A DNA stretch of 64,000 bases from an uncultured Sphingobacteriales bacterium (lineage in GTDB: Bacteria; Bacteroidota; Bacteroidia; Chitinophagales; Chitinophagaceae). The translations under genes were made by a program, and so were the position numbers. This document shows, piece after piece, positions 7,401 through 16,349 of this stretch. The notes under the pieces are model-generated. The model was given only the letters and a program-made list of their open reading frames with translations, did no database searches and was not told the origin of the DNA. How positions within the stretch are numbered: the stretch's first letter is position 1; each line of letters begins with the position of its first letter. Where the stretch lies: contig CALKHN010000024.1 of assembly GCA_937991535.1 (NCBI GenBank), positions 9,319 to 73,318 on the forward strand, read 5' to 3'.

Positions 7401-8555
7401 ATGAAATTTAAGTATAATCCCAGTTATCCTTCCGTGGAAGATTTAATAAAAAAAGCCAAAAGAAAGATACCAAAATTTGCATTTGAATATTTAGACGGCG
7501 GCTGTAATGAAGATGTAAACCTTCACAGGAATACTGCCGAAATTCGCGAGGTGGAATTGCTTCCTCAGTACCTGGCTGTGCATAAGGGCTCTGATATGCG
7601 CACAGAATTATTTGGACACACCTACGATGCGCCTTTCGGGATTGCCCCGGTAGGGCTGCAGGGACTGATGTGGCCCAAAGCCCCTGAAATTCTGGCCAAG
7701 GCTGCCTTTGAGCACAATATACCTTTTATATTGAGCACAGTATCTACCAGCAGCATTGAAAAAATAAGTGAAATTACAGAAGGACGGGCCTGGTTTCAAT
7801 TGTACCATCCTGCGGAAAACAGGCTCAGGGATCAGATCATAAAAAGAGCGGAGGCAGCCCATTGTCCCGTACTCGTTATTCTTTGTGATGTGCCCACTTT
7901 TGGATATCGTCCGCGTGATATAAGAAATGGTTTGGCCATGCCACCTAAAATGTCGCTCAGGAATATGCTTCAGATTATGGGTAAGCCCGATTGGGCGGTT
8001 AAAACACTTACCAACGGGCAGCCCGCTTTTGAAACCTTAAAGCCTTATATACCGGAAGGACTTAGTTTGAGGCGGCTCGGCGAGTTTATGGATCAAACTT
8101 TTTCGGGGAGGCTGAACGAAGAAAAGATTGCGCCTATCCGCGATATGTGGAAGGGAAAAATTGTTTTGAAAGGAGTGGCGAGTGAATCAGATACTCAGAA
8201 AGCCATTCAGTTGGGTCTCGACGGTATTATTGTATCTAATCATGGCGGAAGGCAGTTGGATGCCGGCCAGTCAACCATAAAACCTCTTACCACCATTGCT
8301 GCCAAATATGGCGATAAAATAAAAGTAATGATGGATAGTGGTTTAAGGTCCGGGCCCGATGTGGCAAGGGCGCTGGCTTCCGGGGCCCGCTTTACATTCC
8401 TGGGAAGAACATTTATGTATGGCGTAGCGGCACTGGGTAGTGACGGGGGAGACCATACCATTGCTATCTTGAAAACACAGCTTCAGCAGGTTATGGAACA
8501 AATTTGCTGCGAAAAAGTAAGCGACTTTCCCAAACACCTCGTAACATATAAGTGA
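7401..8555 (+). CDS. lldD: FMN-dependent alpha-hydroxy-acid (L-lactate) dehydrogenase
   Basis: 384 residues, full length for the FMN-dependent alpha-hydroxy-acid dehydrogenase family. The catalytic His is H281 in SNHGGRQLD, with Arg R284 in the same block; K257 (LKG) contacts FMN, and DVPTFGYRPRD around 163-173 carries the substrate Arg region. The N-terminal IPKFAFEYLDGG is the usual family entry motif. It oxidises an L-2-hydroxy acid, most likely L-lactate, to the 2-oxo acid and passes electrons to the respiratory chain. Lactate oxidase or glycolate oxidase are alternatives that the sequence alone does not exclude. Monocistronic, ended by the hairpin at 8589. Confidence 0.85.
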   Translation: MKFKYNPSYPSVEDLIKKAKRKIPKFAFEYLDGGCNEDVNLHRNTAEIREVELLPQYLAVHKGSDMRTELFGHTYDAPFGIAPVGLQGLMWPKAPEILAKAAFEHNIPFILSTVSTSSIEKISEITEGRAWFQLYHPAENRLRDQIIKRAEAAHCPVLVILCDVPTFGYRPRDIRNGLAMPPKMSLRNMLQIMGKPDWAVKTLTNGQPAFETLKPYIPEGLSLRRLGEFMDQTFSGRLNEEKIAPIRDMWKGKIVLKGVASESDTQKAIQLGLDGIIVSNHGGRQLDAGQSTIKPLTTIAAKYGDKIKVMMDSGLRSGPDVARALASGARFTFLGRTFMYGVAALGSDGGDHTIAILKTQLQQVMEQICCEKVSDFPKHLVTYK

Positions 8556-8588
8556 TCAAAGCTTATGGCAAAGCTGTTTGGTTCACGG

Positions 8589-8634
8589 AGAAAAACAGTC
8601 AGCACCCGACGCAGGAGGGTCAGACTGTTTTTCT
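8589..8634 (+). terminator. Intrinsic terminator after the lactate dehydrogenase gene
   Basis: AGAAAAACAGTC (8589-8600) pairs perfectly with GACTGTTTTTCT (8623-8634), a 12-bp stem with a 22-base loop and T-rich descending arm. The symmetry means it could also act on minus-strand transcripts from the AhpD-like gene. Confidence 0.6.
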
Positions 8635-8704
8635 GATCTTACCAATACTCATCGTCCTGCCTACTGCTAAAGCTCAATTTTATTACTATTGGTGCGGCAA
8701 CTTA

Positions 8705-9148
8705 TCACTCTTCTCCGAAAACCTGGTGTGTTGAAACAGCTATCCTGTTCCATGAATTGATGATAATAATCTGCATAATAATTTGCGCCAGCACATTTTC
8801 TCCGTAAAGTCCCAGAACCCTGTTATATGTTTCATCACTTACGCCGCCTTGCGAAATGAGGGTAACCTCCTCCGTTAGCTGAAGTACCGCTCTTTCTTCT
8901 TCTGTAAACAACGGAGATTCTCTCCATGCCGATAAGGCAAATATTCTTCGCTGTGTTTCGCCAATCTCCAGGGCCTCCTGTGTATGCATATCAATGCAAT
9001 ATGCGCAACTGTTCATTTGTGAAGCTCTTATTTTTATCAGTTCCCGGAGCCCGGGCGCTATTTGGGAGTTCCTGGCATATTGTTCGAGCGTAAGCATGCC
9101 CTTGTAGGCGTTGGGTTCTGTTTTTAAAATGTTTATTCTTTTCATCAT
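8705..9148 (-). CDS. Carboxymuconolactone decarboxylase family protein (AhpD-like)
   Basis: 147 residues, all-helical AhpD-like fold. The redox motif is CAYCIDMHTQEALEIGE, that is CxxC followed by His three residues later, which in AhpD relatives supports peroxide reduction. Its start codon overlaps the stop of the upstream PEP-mutase-like gene (ATGA, 9145-9148), so the two are translationally coupled and probably act together. Likely a peroxidase-type antioxidant protein; substrate unknown. Confidence 0.8.
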   Translation of the reverse strand: MMKRINILKTEPNAYKGMLTLEQYARNSQIAPGLRELIKIRASQMNSCAYCIDMHTQEALEIGETQRRIFALSAWRESPLFTEEERAVLQLTEEVTLISQGGVSDETYNRVLGLYGENVLAQIIMQIIIINSWNRIAVSTHQVFGEE

Positions 9149-9993
9149 TTGTTATTTATTAAATCGTTTAAATAAGCGGTGCTAACCGGGTTTTCCTTCA
9201 CCTCATCCATACCTTCATACAGTAATAATTTTTCTGCGGTGTTTCTCATAGCGTTGATGGCGGTCTTTAAAAATCCGGGGCCAAGACTTACTCTTGCCAC
9301 ACCTGATTTTTGCAACGTTTCAAAATCCGGAATGCCGGGAAGCAATAAAATATTTACAGGCAGTGCAACAGCTTTTATAATTAATTCCATTTCATCTTTT
9401 GTTTTTAAGAAGATAGGATAGAAGCCATCGGCGCCTGCATCTTTATACGCTTTCCCGCGCCGAATGGCATCATCTAATTTTTCTTTCTCTGATAAATGAC
9501 CTGCTTTCAGGTACACATCTGTGCGGGCATTGATAAAAAGCGGCGTTCCCGTTGACAAAGCGGTATTTTTTATAAGATTTATTTTTTCACACTGCAATTT
9601 TACCGGAGTGAGTGAATCATCATCATGGCTGCTGTCTTCAATATTAATTCCGGCAATTCCGATATCAATGAGCTTTTTGATATTTTCAGAAAGTGTATGA
9701 TTGTTTTTTGCATATCCGCTTTCAATATCTGCCGTAACAGGAATTTTTACCTGCTTTACTATCCTTCGCAGGATGGTTAACAGATCAGTAAAAGGAATTT
9801 TTTCTCCATCAGGATAACCATTACTAAAAGCAATAGATGCGCTGGCGGTAGCAACGGCCGCGTACCCCATGCGCTCTAACAGTGAAGCCCCTAATGGATC
9901 CCAAATATTGGGTAGTACCAGGAGTTTGCTATTATGATGCAATTGCTTTAATATATTTCCATTTCGTAATTGAGTGTGATGGGAAGATGACAT
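9145..9993 (-). CDS. Isocitrate lyase / PEP mutase family protein
   Basis: 282 residues with the PEP mutase/ICL TIM-barrel order: LLVLPNIWDPLGASLLERMG at the N-terminus, PVTADIESGYA (metal-binding Asp and Glu), GINIEDSSHDDD, and INARTDVYL. Relatives include oxaloacetate decarboxylases, 2-methylisocitrate lyase-like enzymes and many uncharacterised proteins annotated as isocitrate lyase/phosphoenolpyruvate mutase. The Lys-Lys-Cys-Gly-His signature of true isocitrate lyase is absent, so a C-C or P-C lyase on another 2-oxo or phosphono compound is more likely. First gene of a two-gene operon with the AhpD-like gene. Confidence 0.8.
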   Translation of the reverse strand: MSSSHHTQLRNGNILKQLHHNSKLLVLPNIWDPLGASLLERMGYAAVATASASIAFSNGYPDGEKIPFTDLLTILRRIVKQVKIPVTADIESGYAKNNHTLSENIKKLIDIGIAGINIEDSSHDDDSLTPVKLQCEKINLIKNTALSTGTPLFINARTDVYLKAGHLSEKEKLDDAIRRGKAYKDAGADGFYPIFLKTKDEMELIIKAVALPVNILLLPGIPDFETLQKSGVARVSLGPGFLKTAINAMRNTAEKLLLYEGMDEVKENPVSTAYLNDLINNK

Positions 9994-10053
9994 TTTTAGT
10001 ATTTTAAAAGGTGCGTGATAATTGTAAGGGGTTTACTGCAGGGTATGTTATTG

Positions 10054-10641
10054 TCAACCTGGCTTGGGTTTGTTCAGGGCTAACTGTACTTTATTTCTTA
10101 ATTCGGGTATAGTATCTTTCATAAACCACGAATTTATGGTAACCCAGTTTTGATTCCGGGGAGAAGGGTGGGGCAGGGGAAAATATTTGGGAAGATAATC
10201 TTTATAGTGCTTTACTGTTTCCGTGAGATTGATTTTCCCCGTTCTTTTTAAATAATAACGTTGTGCATACTGTCCTATTAACAATATGAGCGGACTACCT
10301 TTTATGCTTTTTAAAATGCGCGGATGCCAGAGTGGTGCACATTCCGGTCTTGGAGGCAGATCACCGGAAATTGCTTTTCCGGGGTAGCAGAAGCCCATAG
10401 GCATTATGCAAAAAACTTCGGGATCATAAAAAGTGGCTTCATCTACATTCATCCATTCCCTTAATTTCCTTCCGCTTGCATCGTTCCATGGAATACCTGT
10501 TTCATGAACGCGCCTGCCCGGCGCCTGACCGATGATAATTATTTTTGACTGGTTGCTCAATTGAACCACCGGGCGCGGACCCAATGGCAAATAATCTTTA
10601 CAAACTGTACATCTTCGTATTCTTTCTAAAAGCCTGTCCAT
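10054..10641 (-). CDS. Uracil-DNA glycosylase family protein
   Basis: 195 residues. CTVCKDYLPLGPRPVVQ near the N-terminus resembles the Cys-bearing start of family 4-like glycosylases but has only CxxC here. Motif A is IIIGQAPGRRVHETGIPWND and motif B is LPHPSPRNQNW, equivalent to the HPSP loop that penetrates DNA. Single-copy, in a region of unrelated genes. It probably excises uracil or a related damaged base; sub-family and Fe-S cluster status cannot be settled, since only two N-terminal Cys and C139-type residues are visible. Preceded by a good -7 box at 10667. Confidence 0.8.
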   Translation of the reverse strand: MDRLLERIRRCTVCKDYLPLGPRPVVQLSNQSKIIIIGQAPGRRVHETGIPWNDASGRKLREWMNVDEATFYDPEVFCIMPMGFCYPGKAISGDLPPRPECAPLWHPRILKSIKGSPLILLIGQYAQRYYLKRTGKINLTETVKHYKDYLPKYFPLPHPSPRNQNWVTINSWFMKDTIPELRNKVQLALNKPKPG

Positions 10642-10666
10642 TACAAGTTCATCAAAAAAATTGATA

Positions 10667-10674
10667 CAAAGTTA
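10667..10674 (-). promoter_or_regulatory. -7 element (TAACTTTG) of the glycosylase gene
   Basis: Minus-strand TAACTTTG, perfect TAnnTTTG, 26 bases before the ATG at 10641. The -33 region is not well matched. Confidence 0.4.
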
Positions 10675-10770
10675 ATGTATAATGAGGTGTCAGCGATCAG
10701 ATCTCAGGTTTCAGGAGAATGGTTTTCGGATTCCGGAATTTATTGCTTCGGATTTTGTAATTGAATATTA

Positions 10771-10784
10771 TCCGCCGCGGCGGA
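10771..10784. repeat. Perfect 14-bp palindrome TCCGCCGCGGCGGA in low-complexity spacer
   Basis: Fully self-complementary GC-rich palindrome inside a T-rich spacer (10,642-10,896) that holds no gene. The spacer also contains repeated words such as TTTCACCTTT and AATTCACTATTCACA. It may be part of a dispersed element, since a related core occurs near 7190. Confidence 0.4.
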
Positions 10785-10896
10785 CAGGTTTGTTTCTTGT
10801 TATTTGTTTTTTGTAATTTGGTTTTTGGTTCTTTGTATTTCCCTGCTGCTTCTTAACCTTTCATTCTTTCACCTTTTTCCTTTTTCCTTTCACCTT

Positions 10897-11445
10897 TCAC
10901 AATTCACTATTCACATAGCTCAGCTTTCCGTTTACAATTCTTGCGGGGGTGGTGAACGGATGTTCTTCGGCTTTTTCAATACCCATGATATGCCATACTT
11001 TCCATCCCTTTGCTTTGAGATAATCGGAAACCATTCGCCGGTGGCAGCGCCACCATACCGCTTCCGAACACATATACGCGGTGCGTTGTTTCAACGCCAG
11101 CTTTTCGAGTGCTGTTATTCCTTCTTTAAATGTATCCGTTTCCATATAATCGGCATAGCCACGAAAAGCAGGATGTCTCCATGCTGTATTCTCAGAATGG
11201 GGATTCACCCTTCTTCTTCCGCCCAACTCCTTCAAATGAACATATTGTATATGATTCCGGGGTAAGGTGATTTCTAAGGTCTCTTTATTGAACTGAGGGA
11301 ATTTTCGCGATCCGGGATAAGTCCTGATGTCTGCAACCAGCTCAACCCCGAAGGAATGTAACATTTCTGTAAACGCATCAAAAGGATGAGTGGAATGGCC
11401 GATGGTCCAGATCGTTTTTTCTTTTTTTTTCATTGGTTTGGTCAA
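10897..11445 (-). CDS. DUF488 family protein
   Basis: 182 residues. IWTIGHSTHPFDAFTEMLH at the start, VADIRTYPGSRKFPQFN next, and CSEAVWWRCHRRMVSDYL near the C-terminus form the DUF488 signature; the conserved Cys and the CHR are typical. The function is not established; members are often next to stress or DNA-repair genes, as with the UDG-family gene here. Start could be 11445 or the second Met at 11433. Confidence 0.85.
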   Translation of the reverse strand: MTKPMKKKEKTIWTIGHSTHPFDAFTEMLHSFGVELVADIRTYPGSRKFPQFNKETLEITLPRNHIQYVHLKELGGRRRVNPHSENTAWRHPAFRGYADYMETDTFKEGITALEKLALKQRTAYMCSEAVWWRCHRRMVSDYLKAKGWKVWHIMGIEKAEEHPFTTPARIVNGKLSYVNSEL

Positions 11446-11462
11446 ACAGTCAGCACCAGCTA

Positions 11463-12134
11463 TTATATTGCTTTTTTTCCGGTAAGGTTATTGGTGATGG
11501 AATTTTGTGTTTCACGATGATAAATATAAGTAGGGAGTTCCGTTTTTATTACGGTTGCACCCGACTGAATGACCCGGTCTAAAAAATCGGCATCGTGTCC
11601 TAAAGGTATAGCGGAAAACCCTTTCATCAAAAACGCCAGGCTTCTCTCAATGAAGAATGTGCCACCAATGGCGCAGTTGCTCAGGTGAATCATTTTATCA
11701 TAATCGAATCTATCGGGCACATAGGGTTTTCCAATTATTTTTACACCGCCATGTAAAAAATCAACTGTGGCGTTTTTTAGAAGTATAGCTTTCCTCGCTG
11801 CAAGATGATCCGGGCTAAACTCATCATCCGAATCCAAAAACGTAATGTACTTTCCGGTTGATAATAAAATACCGGAGTTCTTCGATGCCACGCAGCCTTT
11901 GCTAACCTGCCGGACGTAAGTTATTTTTTTGTTTAACCCCAGGTAAGAAGCAATGTGTGCACGGGTATTGTCTGTACTGCCATCATCTACAACAATAGCT
12001 TCCCAGTCTTTTTCTGTTTGAAGGATCAGGGAATGTAAAGCCCGTTTTAACAGATATGCCCTGTTGTAAGAAGTAATGATTACAGAAAAAAAAGGCAGAT
12101 GAAATATAGCATCTGTATTTTCAGCGTGTTCCAT
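11463..12134 (-). CDS. Family 2 glycosyltransferase
   Basis: The frame extends upstream into the deaminase gene, but the family fold starts at FFSVIITSYNRAYLLKRAL, so ATG 12134 (MEHAENTD) is taken, giving 223 residues. Visible motifs are VVDDGSTDNT (nucleotide-binding Asp pair) and FLDSDDEFSPDHL (DXD, metal/UDP-sugar binding). It is short for a GT2 protein and lacks membrane spans, so it is a cytosolic transferase acting on a membrane-bound or soluble acceptor, probably in polysaccharide or glycan assembly. Confidence 0.8.
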   Translation of the reverse strand: MEHAENTDAIFHLPFFSVIITSYNRAYLLKRALHSLILQTEKDWEAIVVDDGSTDNTRAHIASYLGLNKKITYVRQVSKGCVASKNSGILLSTGKYITFLDSDDEFSPDHLAARKAILLKNATVDFLHGGVKIIGKPYVPDRFDYDKMIHLSNCAIGGTFFIERSLAFLMKGFSAIPLGHDADFLDRVIQSGATVIKTELPTYIYHRETQNSITNNLTGKKAI

Positions 12135-12249
12135 TTTTTGTGTATGAAAAGCGTTGAAGCATATACCATGGCAAAGGTACATGGAATGTATAACGGTAGC
12201 CCACTGATGAATAATATTTACCAATATCGCAAATGCAGAAAGGCCTGCC

Positions 12250-12684
12250 TTACGGCGCCGGTTGCTGCAGCTTATTGGTAAAATGCTCAATTTCGGGCGC
12301 TTTGCTCCAGCCCGGCGGCACTTCATGTGTTGTAAGCAACGGCATGGTAGAACTAACGCCTCCCAGGTATTGCACAGTATTATCGAATACTACCTTTTTT
12401 ATTTTGTAGAATCGTATGGCATATGAACACATGACACAGGGCTCATGTGTGGTATACATCACACAACCGGACAAATCATTTGTGCCCATTTTTTTTACAG
12501 CGAATCGTATAGCTTCCAGTTCCGCATGGCAGGTAATATCATTTTTACTTTTGCCTGCTTCCTCAGCTTCACTTATAATTTCCCCTGCTCTTATAATAAC
12601 AGCCCCAACAGGTGAATTGCCTTTTATCGCCGCCGCTTTACCTAATAGCCGGCAGCGCTGCATATAATAATTGTCGCTCTGCAT
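12250..12684 (-). CDS. Nucleoside/guanine deaminase family protein (CDA fold)
   Basis: Zinc-dependent cytidine-deaminase-fold enzyme of about 144 residues. CHAELEAIRFA supplies the zinc His and proton-shuttle Glu, and TTHEPCVMCSYAI supplies PCxxC. A longer frame begins with TTG at 12735, but ATG 12684 (MQSDNYYMQRC) fits the family and leaves a 47-base gap after the AhpD-like gene. Candidates are guanine deaminase or a tRNA adenosine deaminase-like enzyme; the C-terminal tail (LTTHEVPPGWSKAPEI) is more like a free base/nucleoside deaminase. Confidence 0.8.
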   Translation of the reverse strand: MQSDNYYMQRCRLLGKAAAIKGNSPVGAVIIRAGEIISEAEEAGKSKNDITCHAELEAIRFAVKKMGTNDLSGCVMYTTHEPCVMCSYAIRFYKIKKVVFDNTVQYLGGVSSTMPLLTTHEVPPGWSKAPEIEHFTNKLQQPAP

Positions 12685-12731
12685 ATAGTAGCTGTGATCA
12701 GACAGTAATGGATAAAATGTTCTTTTGAAAA

Positions 12732-13091
12732 TCAAACTTTTTCTACCGCTTCCATTTCATCCATAGCCAGAGCAGAGTGTGCATAAGCGGCTCCGGCACG
12801 CATTTCAGCGGCTACCCACACAGCTTCCATGATCTCTTCTTTACTTGCTCCCTTTCGCATAGCCTGTGCCGTATGCGAATGAATGCAATAAGGGCATTGG
12901 GTTACATGAGCTACCGCCACGGCAATCAGTTGTTTTGTTTTTTCAGGCAATGCGCCTTCTTTAAAAACGGTTTTACTAAAATTCCTCCATGTTTCTATTA
13001 TTTCAGGTGCAAGCGCTGCTCTTTTTTCGCCATTTTCCCTGGTTGCCGCAGCATACAATTGTTCACTTTTCATATCTGTTGTTTTACTCAT
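12732..13091 (-). CDS. Carboxymuconolactone decarboxylase family protein (AhpD-like)
   Basis: 119 residues. CPYCIHSHTAQAMRKGAS carries the CxxC and downstream His of AhpD-like peroxidases, and the final helix ends AYAHSALAMDEMEAVEKV. It lies in a minus-strand run UspA, flavin reductase, this gene, deaminase with short gaps (19 and 47 bases on either side), so the run looks like one redox/stress operon. This is a second AhpD-like protein in the window beside 8705-9148. Confidence 0.85.
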   Translation of the reverse strand: MSKTTDMKSEQLYAAATRENGEKRAALAPEIIETWRNFSKTVFKEGALPEKTKQLIAVAVAHVTQCPYCIHSHTAQAMRKGASKEEIMEAVWVAAEMRAGAAYAHSALAMDEMEAVEKV

Positions 13092-13109
13092 TAAAAATAT
13101 TACCGGAAT

Positions 13110-13796
13110 TTAAAATTCCTCGGTAACAATCCTGCTTTTATCAACGCCCAGTTCCTGCAGGTCACTGCTAATATTTTCCACCATGGCATCCGGACCGCAG
13201 ATATAGAAATATTGCGACAGGTTCTTTATTTTTTCCCTGAGATAGTTTATATCTATTTTCCTGCTGTCGTAGGATGCTGTTTTTTCCTGGGTGAGGGTGT
13301 TGATAAAATGATTGCCCAGCATTTTTTCGAACTCTTCTTTAAGAATAATATCCTTTGAAGTTCTGTTGGAGAAAAGCAGTTGGTTTTCCCCCAGCTTCGC
13401 ATCTTTTTGCAGTTGTCTTAAAATGGCGATGAAAGGGGTAACACCTGCGCCACCTGCAATAAAAGTACCTTCGCCTTTGTAATGAATGGCGCCCCAAACA
13501 TCGTGGAGTATCAGTTCATCACCCGCTTTTAATTTTCCCAGGGCATTAGTAACACCATTATGGTCATTATAGATCTTGATCGTAAATTCAAGGTGATCCC
13601 AATCGTTTAAACCAGTGAAGGTAAAGGGTCTTCTTTCTGCTTTCCAGTCAGGATGATTGATAACAATATCGGTTGCCTGCCCCGGTTGAAATGCATAATT
13701 ACCGGGTTTACTCAGCTTAAACCGCTTTACATTGTGCGTTACAAATTCAGATTCCAGGATTTTTACAATATGCTCTTCGTTTGGATAGTCTTGCAT
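13110..13796 (-). CDS. FAD-binding ferredoxin/flavodoxin reductase family protein
   Basis: 228 residues. The FAD domain carries RRPFTFTGL (RxxT/S, FAD binding) and a GKLKAGDELILHD loop; the NAD(P) domain carries GGAGVTPFIAILRQL and YICGPDAMVENI near the C-terminus. No Fe-S motif is present, so it is a plain flavin reductase-type module that would transfer electrons between NAD(P)H and a small electron carrier or oxidised substrate. Co-transcribed with UspA and the AhpD-like protein, which suggests an oxidative-stress role. Confidence 0.85.
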   Translation of the reverse strand: MQDYPNEEHIVKILESEFVTHNVKRFKLSKPGNYAFQPGQATDIVINHPDWKAERRPFTFTGLNDWDHLEFTIKIYNDHNGVTNALGKLKAGDELILHDVWGAIHYKGEGTFIAGGAGVTPFIAILRQLQKDAKLGENQLLFSNRTSKDIILKEEFEKMLGNHFINTLTQEKTASYDSRKIDINYLREKIKNLSQYFYICGPDAMVENISSDLQELGVDKSRIVTEEF

Positions 13797-13825
13797 AAAA
13801 TGATTTTATGAGTTTAAGGTTGATT

Positions 13826-14308
13826 TTATTTTTCTTTTTCTTCAAATATTTTGGTAGGAATAATAAACAAAGGTATAGTACTGTGCCGCAGCACTTTTTC
13901 TGCGACGCTTCCTACCAGTATTTTTTCTAATCCCCGTCTGCTGTGTGTACCCATAACAATGATATCTGCATTTATTTCTGCAGCCGTTTCTAATATCTGC
14001 TCACCGAAGTCGCCTTCTTTTACTACAGCTTGAATAGTGGCATCATGTAAGTGCTGCTTTGATTTATCAAGGTAGTCTAACGCAGCTTCTCTTAGTTTCT
14101 CAACAGAAGTCGTTCCAATGAATTTGAAATCAGTAAAGCTGTCATATCCCATCAGGGGTGAATAAATGTCCGAAGAATAATATGCAGGGTCAGAAACAAC
14201 GTGCAACAGGATTGCCTGAGCATTCATAGATTTTGCTAATGCATATCCCTCTTCTGCAATTTTTTGTGCAGTGGCATTATAGTCCAGCGCGATTAATACC
14301 TTTTTCAT
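13826..14308 (-). CDS. Universal stress protein (UspA family)
   Basis: 160 residues, one Usp domain. KKVLIALDYNATAQKIAEEGY opens the Rossmann-like fold and GTHSRRGLEKILVGSVAEKVL is the ATP-binding-type signature G-2x-G-9x-G(S/T), so this is probably an ATP-binding Usp. First gene of the stress/redox run that continues into the flavin reductase; its own start lies about 40 bases downstream of the transketolase stop. Confidence 0.9.
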   Translation of the reverse strand: MKKVLIALDYNATAQKIAEEGYALAKSMNAQAILLHVVSDPAYYSSDIYSPLMGYDSFTDFKFIGTTSVEKLREAALDYLDKSKQHLHDATIQAVVKEGDFGEQILETAAEINADIIVMGTHSRRGLEKILVGSVAEKVLRHSTIPLFIIPTKIFEEKEK

Positions 14309-14345
14309 ACTGTTTATTTAATTTATTTTTTAAGTGCTGCACCAG

Positions 14346-16349
14346 TTAATTCTGCTGCAGCAGAGCCTTTGCTTTAGCTATTACATTGTTTACAGAAAAG
14401 CCATACGCTTCCATTATTTCTTTTCCGGGCGCTGATTCACCAAATTGGGTAATACCAATTATATCGCCTTCATCGGTAATATATTTGCTCCATCCAATGG
14501 GCGACCCCGCTTCTACAGCCAATCTTTTACGAATATGCTTAGGGAAGATATTTTGCTTGTATCCTTCCTCTTGTTTGTCAAACAACTCCCAGCAGGGGAA
14601 GCTCACCACCCGTACACGAACAGATTCCCGCATTAGTTTTTCCTGCGCTTCCAGCAGCAGGTGCACTTCGCTGCCGGTTCCCATTAAAATAAGCTGTGGT
14701 TCGCCTTCGCAATCCGATAAAATATAAGCGCCTTTTTCCAGTGCTGATGCCTTGGTGTATTTGTTCTGGTCAATTACAGGTATTTCCTGCCGGGTTAAAA
14801 TAATGGCAACCGGCCCGCCTGCATGTTGTAATGCCACACGCCAGGCCTGCACCGTTTCATTGGCATCTGCCGGGCGAATTACCATTGTATTGGGAACAGA
14901 CCGTAAGCCAATCAATTGTTCCACCGGCTGATGGGTTGTACCGTCTTCGCCAAGTCCTATGCTGTCGTGTGTATAAATGAAGATGGGTTTTATTTTCATG
15001 ATGGCCGCAAGGCGAACCGGCGGGCGCATATAATCAGAGAAAATAAGAAAGGTTGCACCATAGGGAATAATTCCTTTTGTTAGCGCCATTCCGTTTAAAA
15101 TGGCGCCCATTGCATGCTCCCTGATGCCAAAATGAAAATTCCTTCCCCCGTGATTATCACTGCTGAACGATTGAAATCCATCCAGGTTGGTATCAGTGGA
15201 GGGAGCAAGGTCTGCGGATCCACCAATGAGCATAGGTAATTTAGCGGCGATGGCATTCAGCATTTTGCCCGATGCTTTTCGGGTGGCTATACCTTTTTCA
15301 CCGGGATTAAAAACGGGAAGATCATTGTCCCACCCGCCGGGTAAGTTTCCACTGCTGAATATTTCGTATTCACCGGCTTCGGCTGGGTATTGTGTTTTGT
15401 ATTTTTGATACAACGCATCCCATTCCTTTTCTTTTTGTATGCCTGCTCTGCCTTTTTCCCTGTAAAAAGTTAATACATCGTCTGCCACTGAAAAACTTTT
15501 ACCAGGGTCGAATCCAAAATTTTCTTTTACCAGTTTAAGTTCATCTTCGCCCAAAGGCGAACCATGGGCCAAAGCTGTATCCACTTTGTTGGGGCTGCCA
15601 AAAGCAATATGCGTTCTTACTTTAATGAGTGAAGGGCGATGCTTTTCCTTTTTTGCATTTGCAAGGGCAGTGGCAATAGCTTCAATATCGTTTCCATCCG
15701 CTACCGACTGTACATGCCAGCCATATGCACGGAAACGTTCGGCTACATCTTCATTAAAAGCCAGTGAAGTTTCTCCTTCTATGGTGATGCGATTGTCATC
15801 GTACACATAAATAAGCTGTCCTAACTGCAGATGCCCCGCAATTGATGCCGCCTCTGAAGCAACTCCTTCCATAATATCGCCATCGCTGCAAATGGCATAA
15901 ATGTTATAATTAAATAATTCAAAACCTGGTTTATTATAGTGGGCTGCAAGGTATTGCTGTGCAATGGCCATGCCAACGCCGTTTGCAAAACCCTGGCCCA
16001 ACGGGCCTGTAGTAGCTTCAATGCCGGGACATAAGCCATATTCGGGATGACCGGCGGTTTTGCTGTGCAACTGCCGGAAATTTTTTATATCATCCAAGCT
16101 CAGTGCATAACCTGTTAAATACAGAAAACTATATTGTAACATACAAGCATGGCCGCAGGATAGTATGAAGCGGTCGCGGTTCGTCCATCCGGGGTTTTGA
16201 GGGTTGTAATGCATGATGTGCGACCAAAGAACATGAGCTACAGGGGCAAGCCCCATAGGTGTACCGGGATGCCCTGAATTGGCTTTCTGTACTGCATCAG
16301 CAGATAATACGCGAACGGTATTAATGGCTGCCTGTTCTATTGAATCCAT
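14346..16349 (-). CDS. tkt: Transketolase
   Basis: 667 residues, normal length. The TPP-binding block GDGDxx is represented by CSDGDIMEGVASEAASIAGHL; GHPGTPMGLAPVAHVL at the N-terminus, HDSIGLGEDGTTHQPVEQL in the middle domain, and IRPADANETVQAWRVAL are the diagnostic transketolase sequences. It is a homodimeric TPP/Mg enzyme moving two-carbon ketol units between pentose phosphates, in the cytosol. Next gene rightward is the oppositely oriented cupin; UspA lies just downstream. Confidence 0.95.
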   Translation of the reverse strand: MDSIEQAAINTVRVLSADAVQKANSGHPGTPMGLAPVAHVLWSHIMHYNPQNPGWTNRDRFILSCGHACMLQYSFLYLTGYALSLDDIKNFRQLHSKTAGHPEYGLCPGIEATTGPLGQGFANGVGMAIAQQYLAAHYNKPGFELFNYNIYAICSDGDIMEGVASEAASIAGHLQLGQLIYVYDDNRITIEGETSLAFNEDVAERFRAYGWHVQSVADGNDIEAIATALANAKKEKHRPSLIKVRTHIAFGSPNKVDTALAHGSPLGEDELKLVKENFGFDPGKSFSVADDVLTFYREKGRAGIQKEKEWDALYQKYKTQYPAEAGEYEIFSSGNLPGGWDNDLPVFNPGEKGIATRKASGKMLNAIAAKLPMLIGGSADLAPSTDTNLDGFQSFSSDNHGGRNFHFGIREHAMGAILNGMALTKGIIPYGATFLIFSDYMRPPVRLAAIMKIKPIFIYTHDSIGLGEDGTTHQPVEQLIGLRSVPNTMVIRPADANETVQAWRVALQHAGGPVAIILTRQEIPVIDQNKYTKASALEKGAYILSDCEGEPQLILMGTGSEVHLLLEAQEKLMRESVRVRVVSFPCWELFDKQEEGYKQNIFPKHIRKRLAVEAGSPIGWSKYITDEGDIIGITQFGESAPGKEIMEAYGFSVNNVIAKAKALLQQN

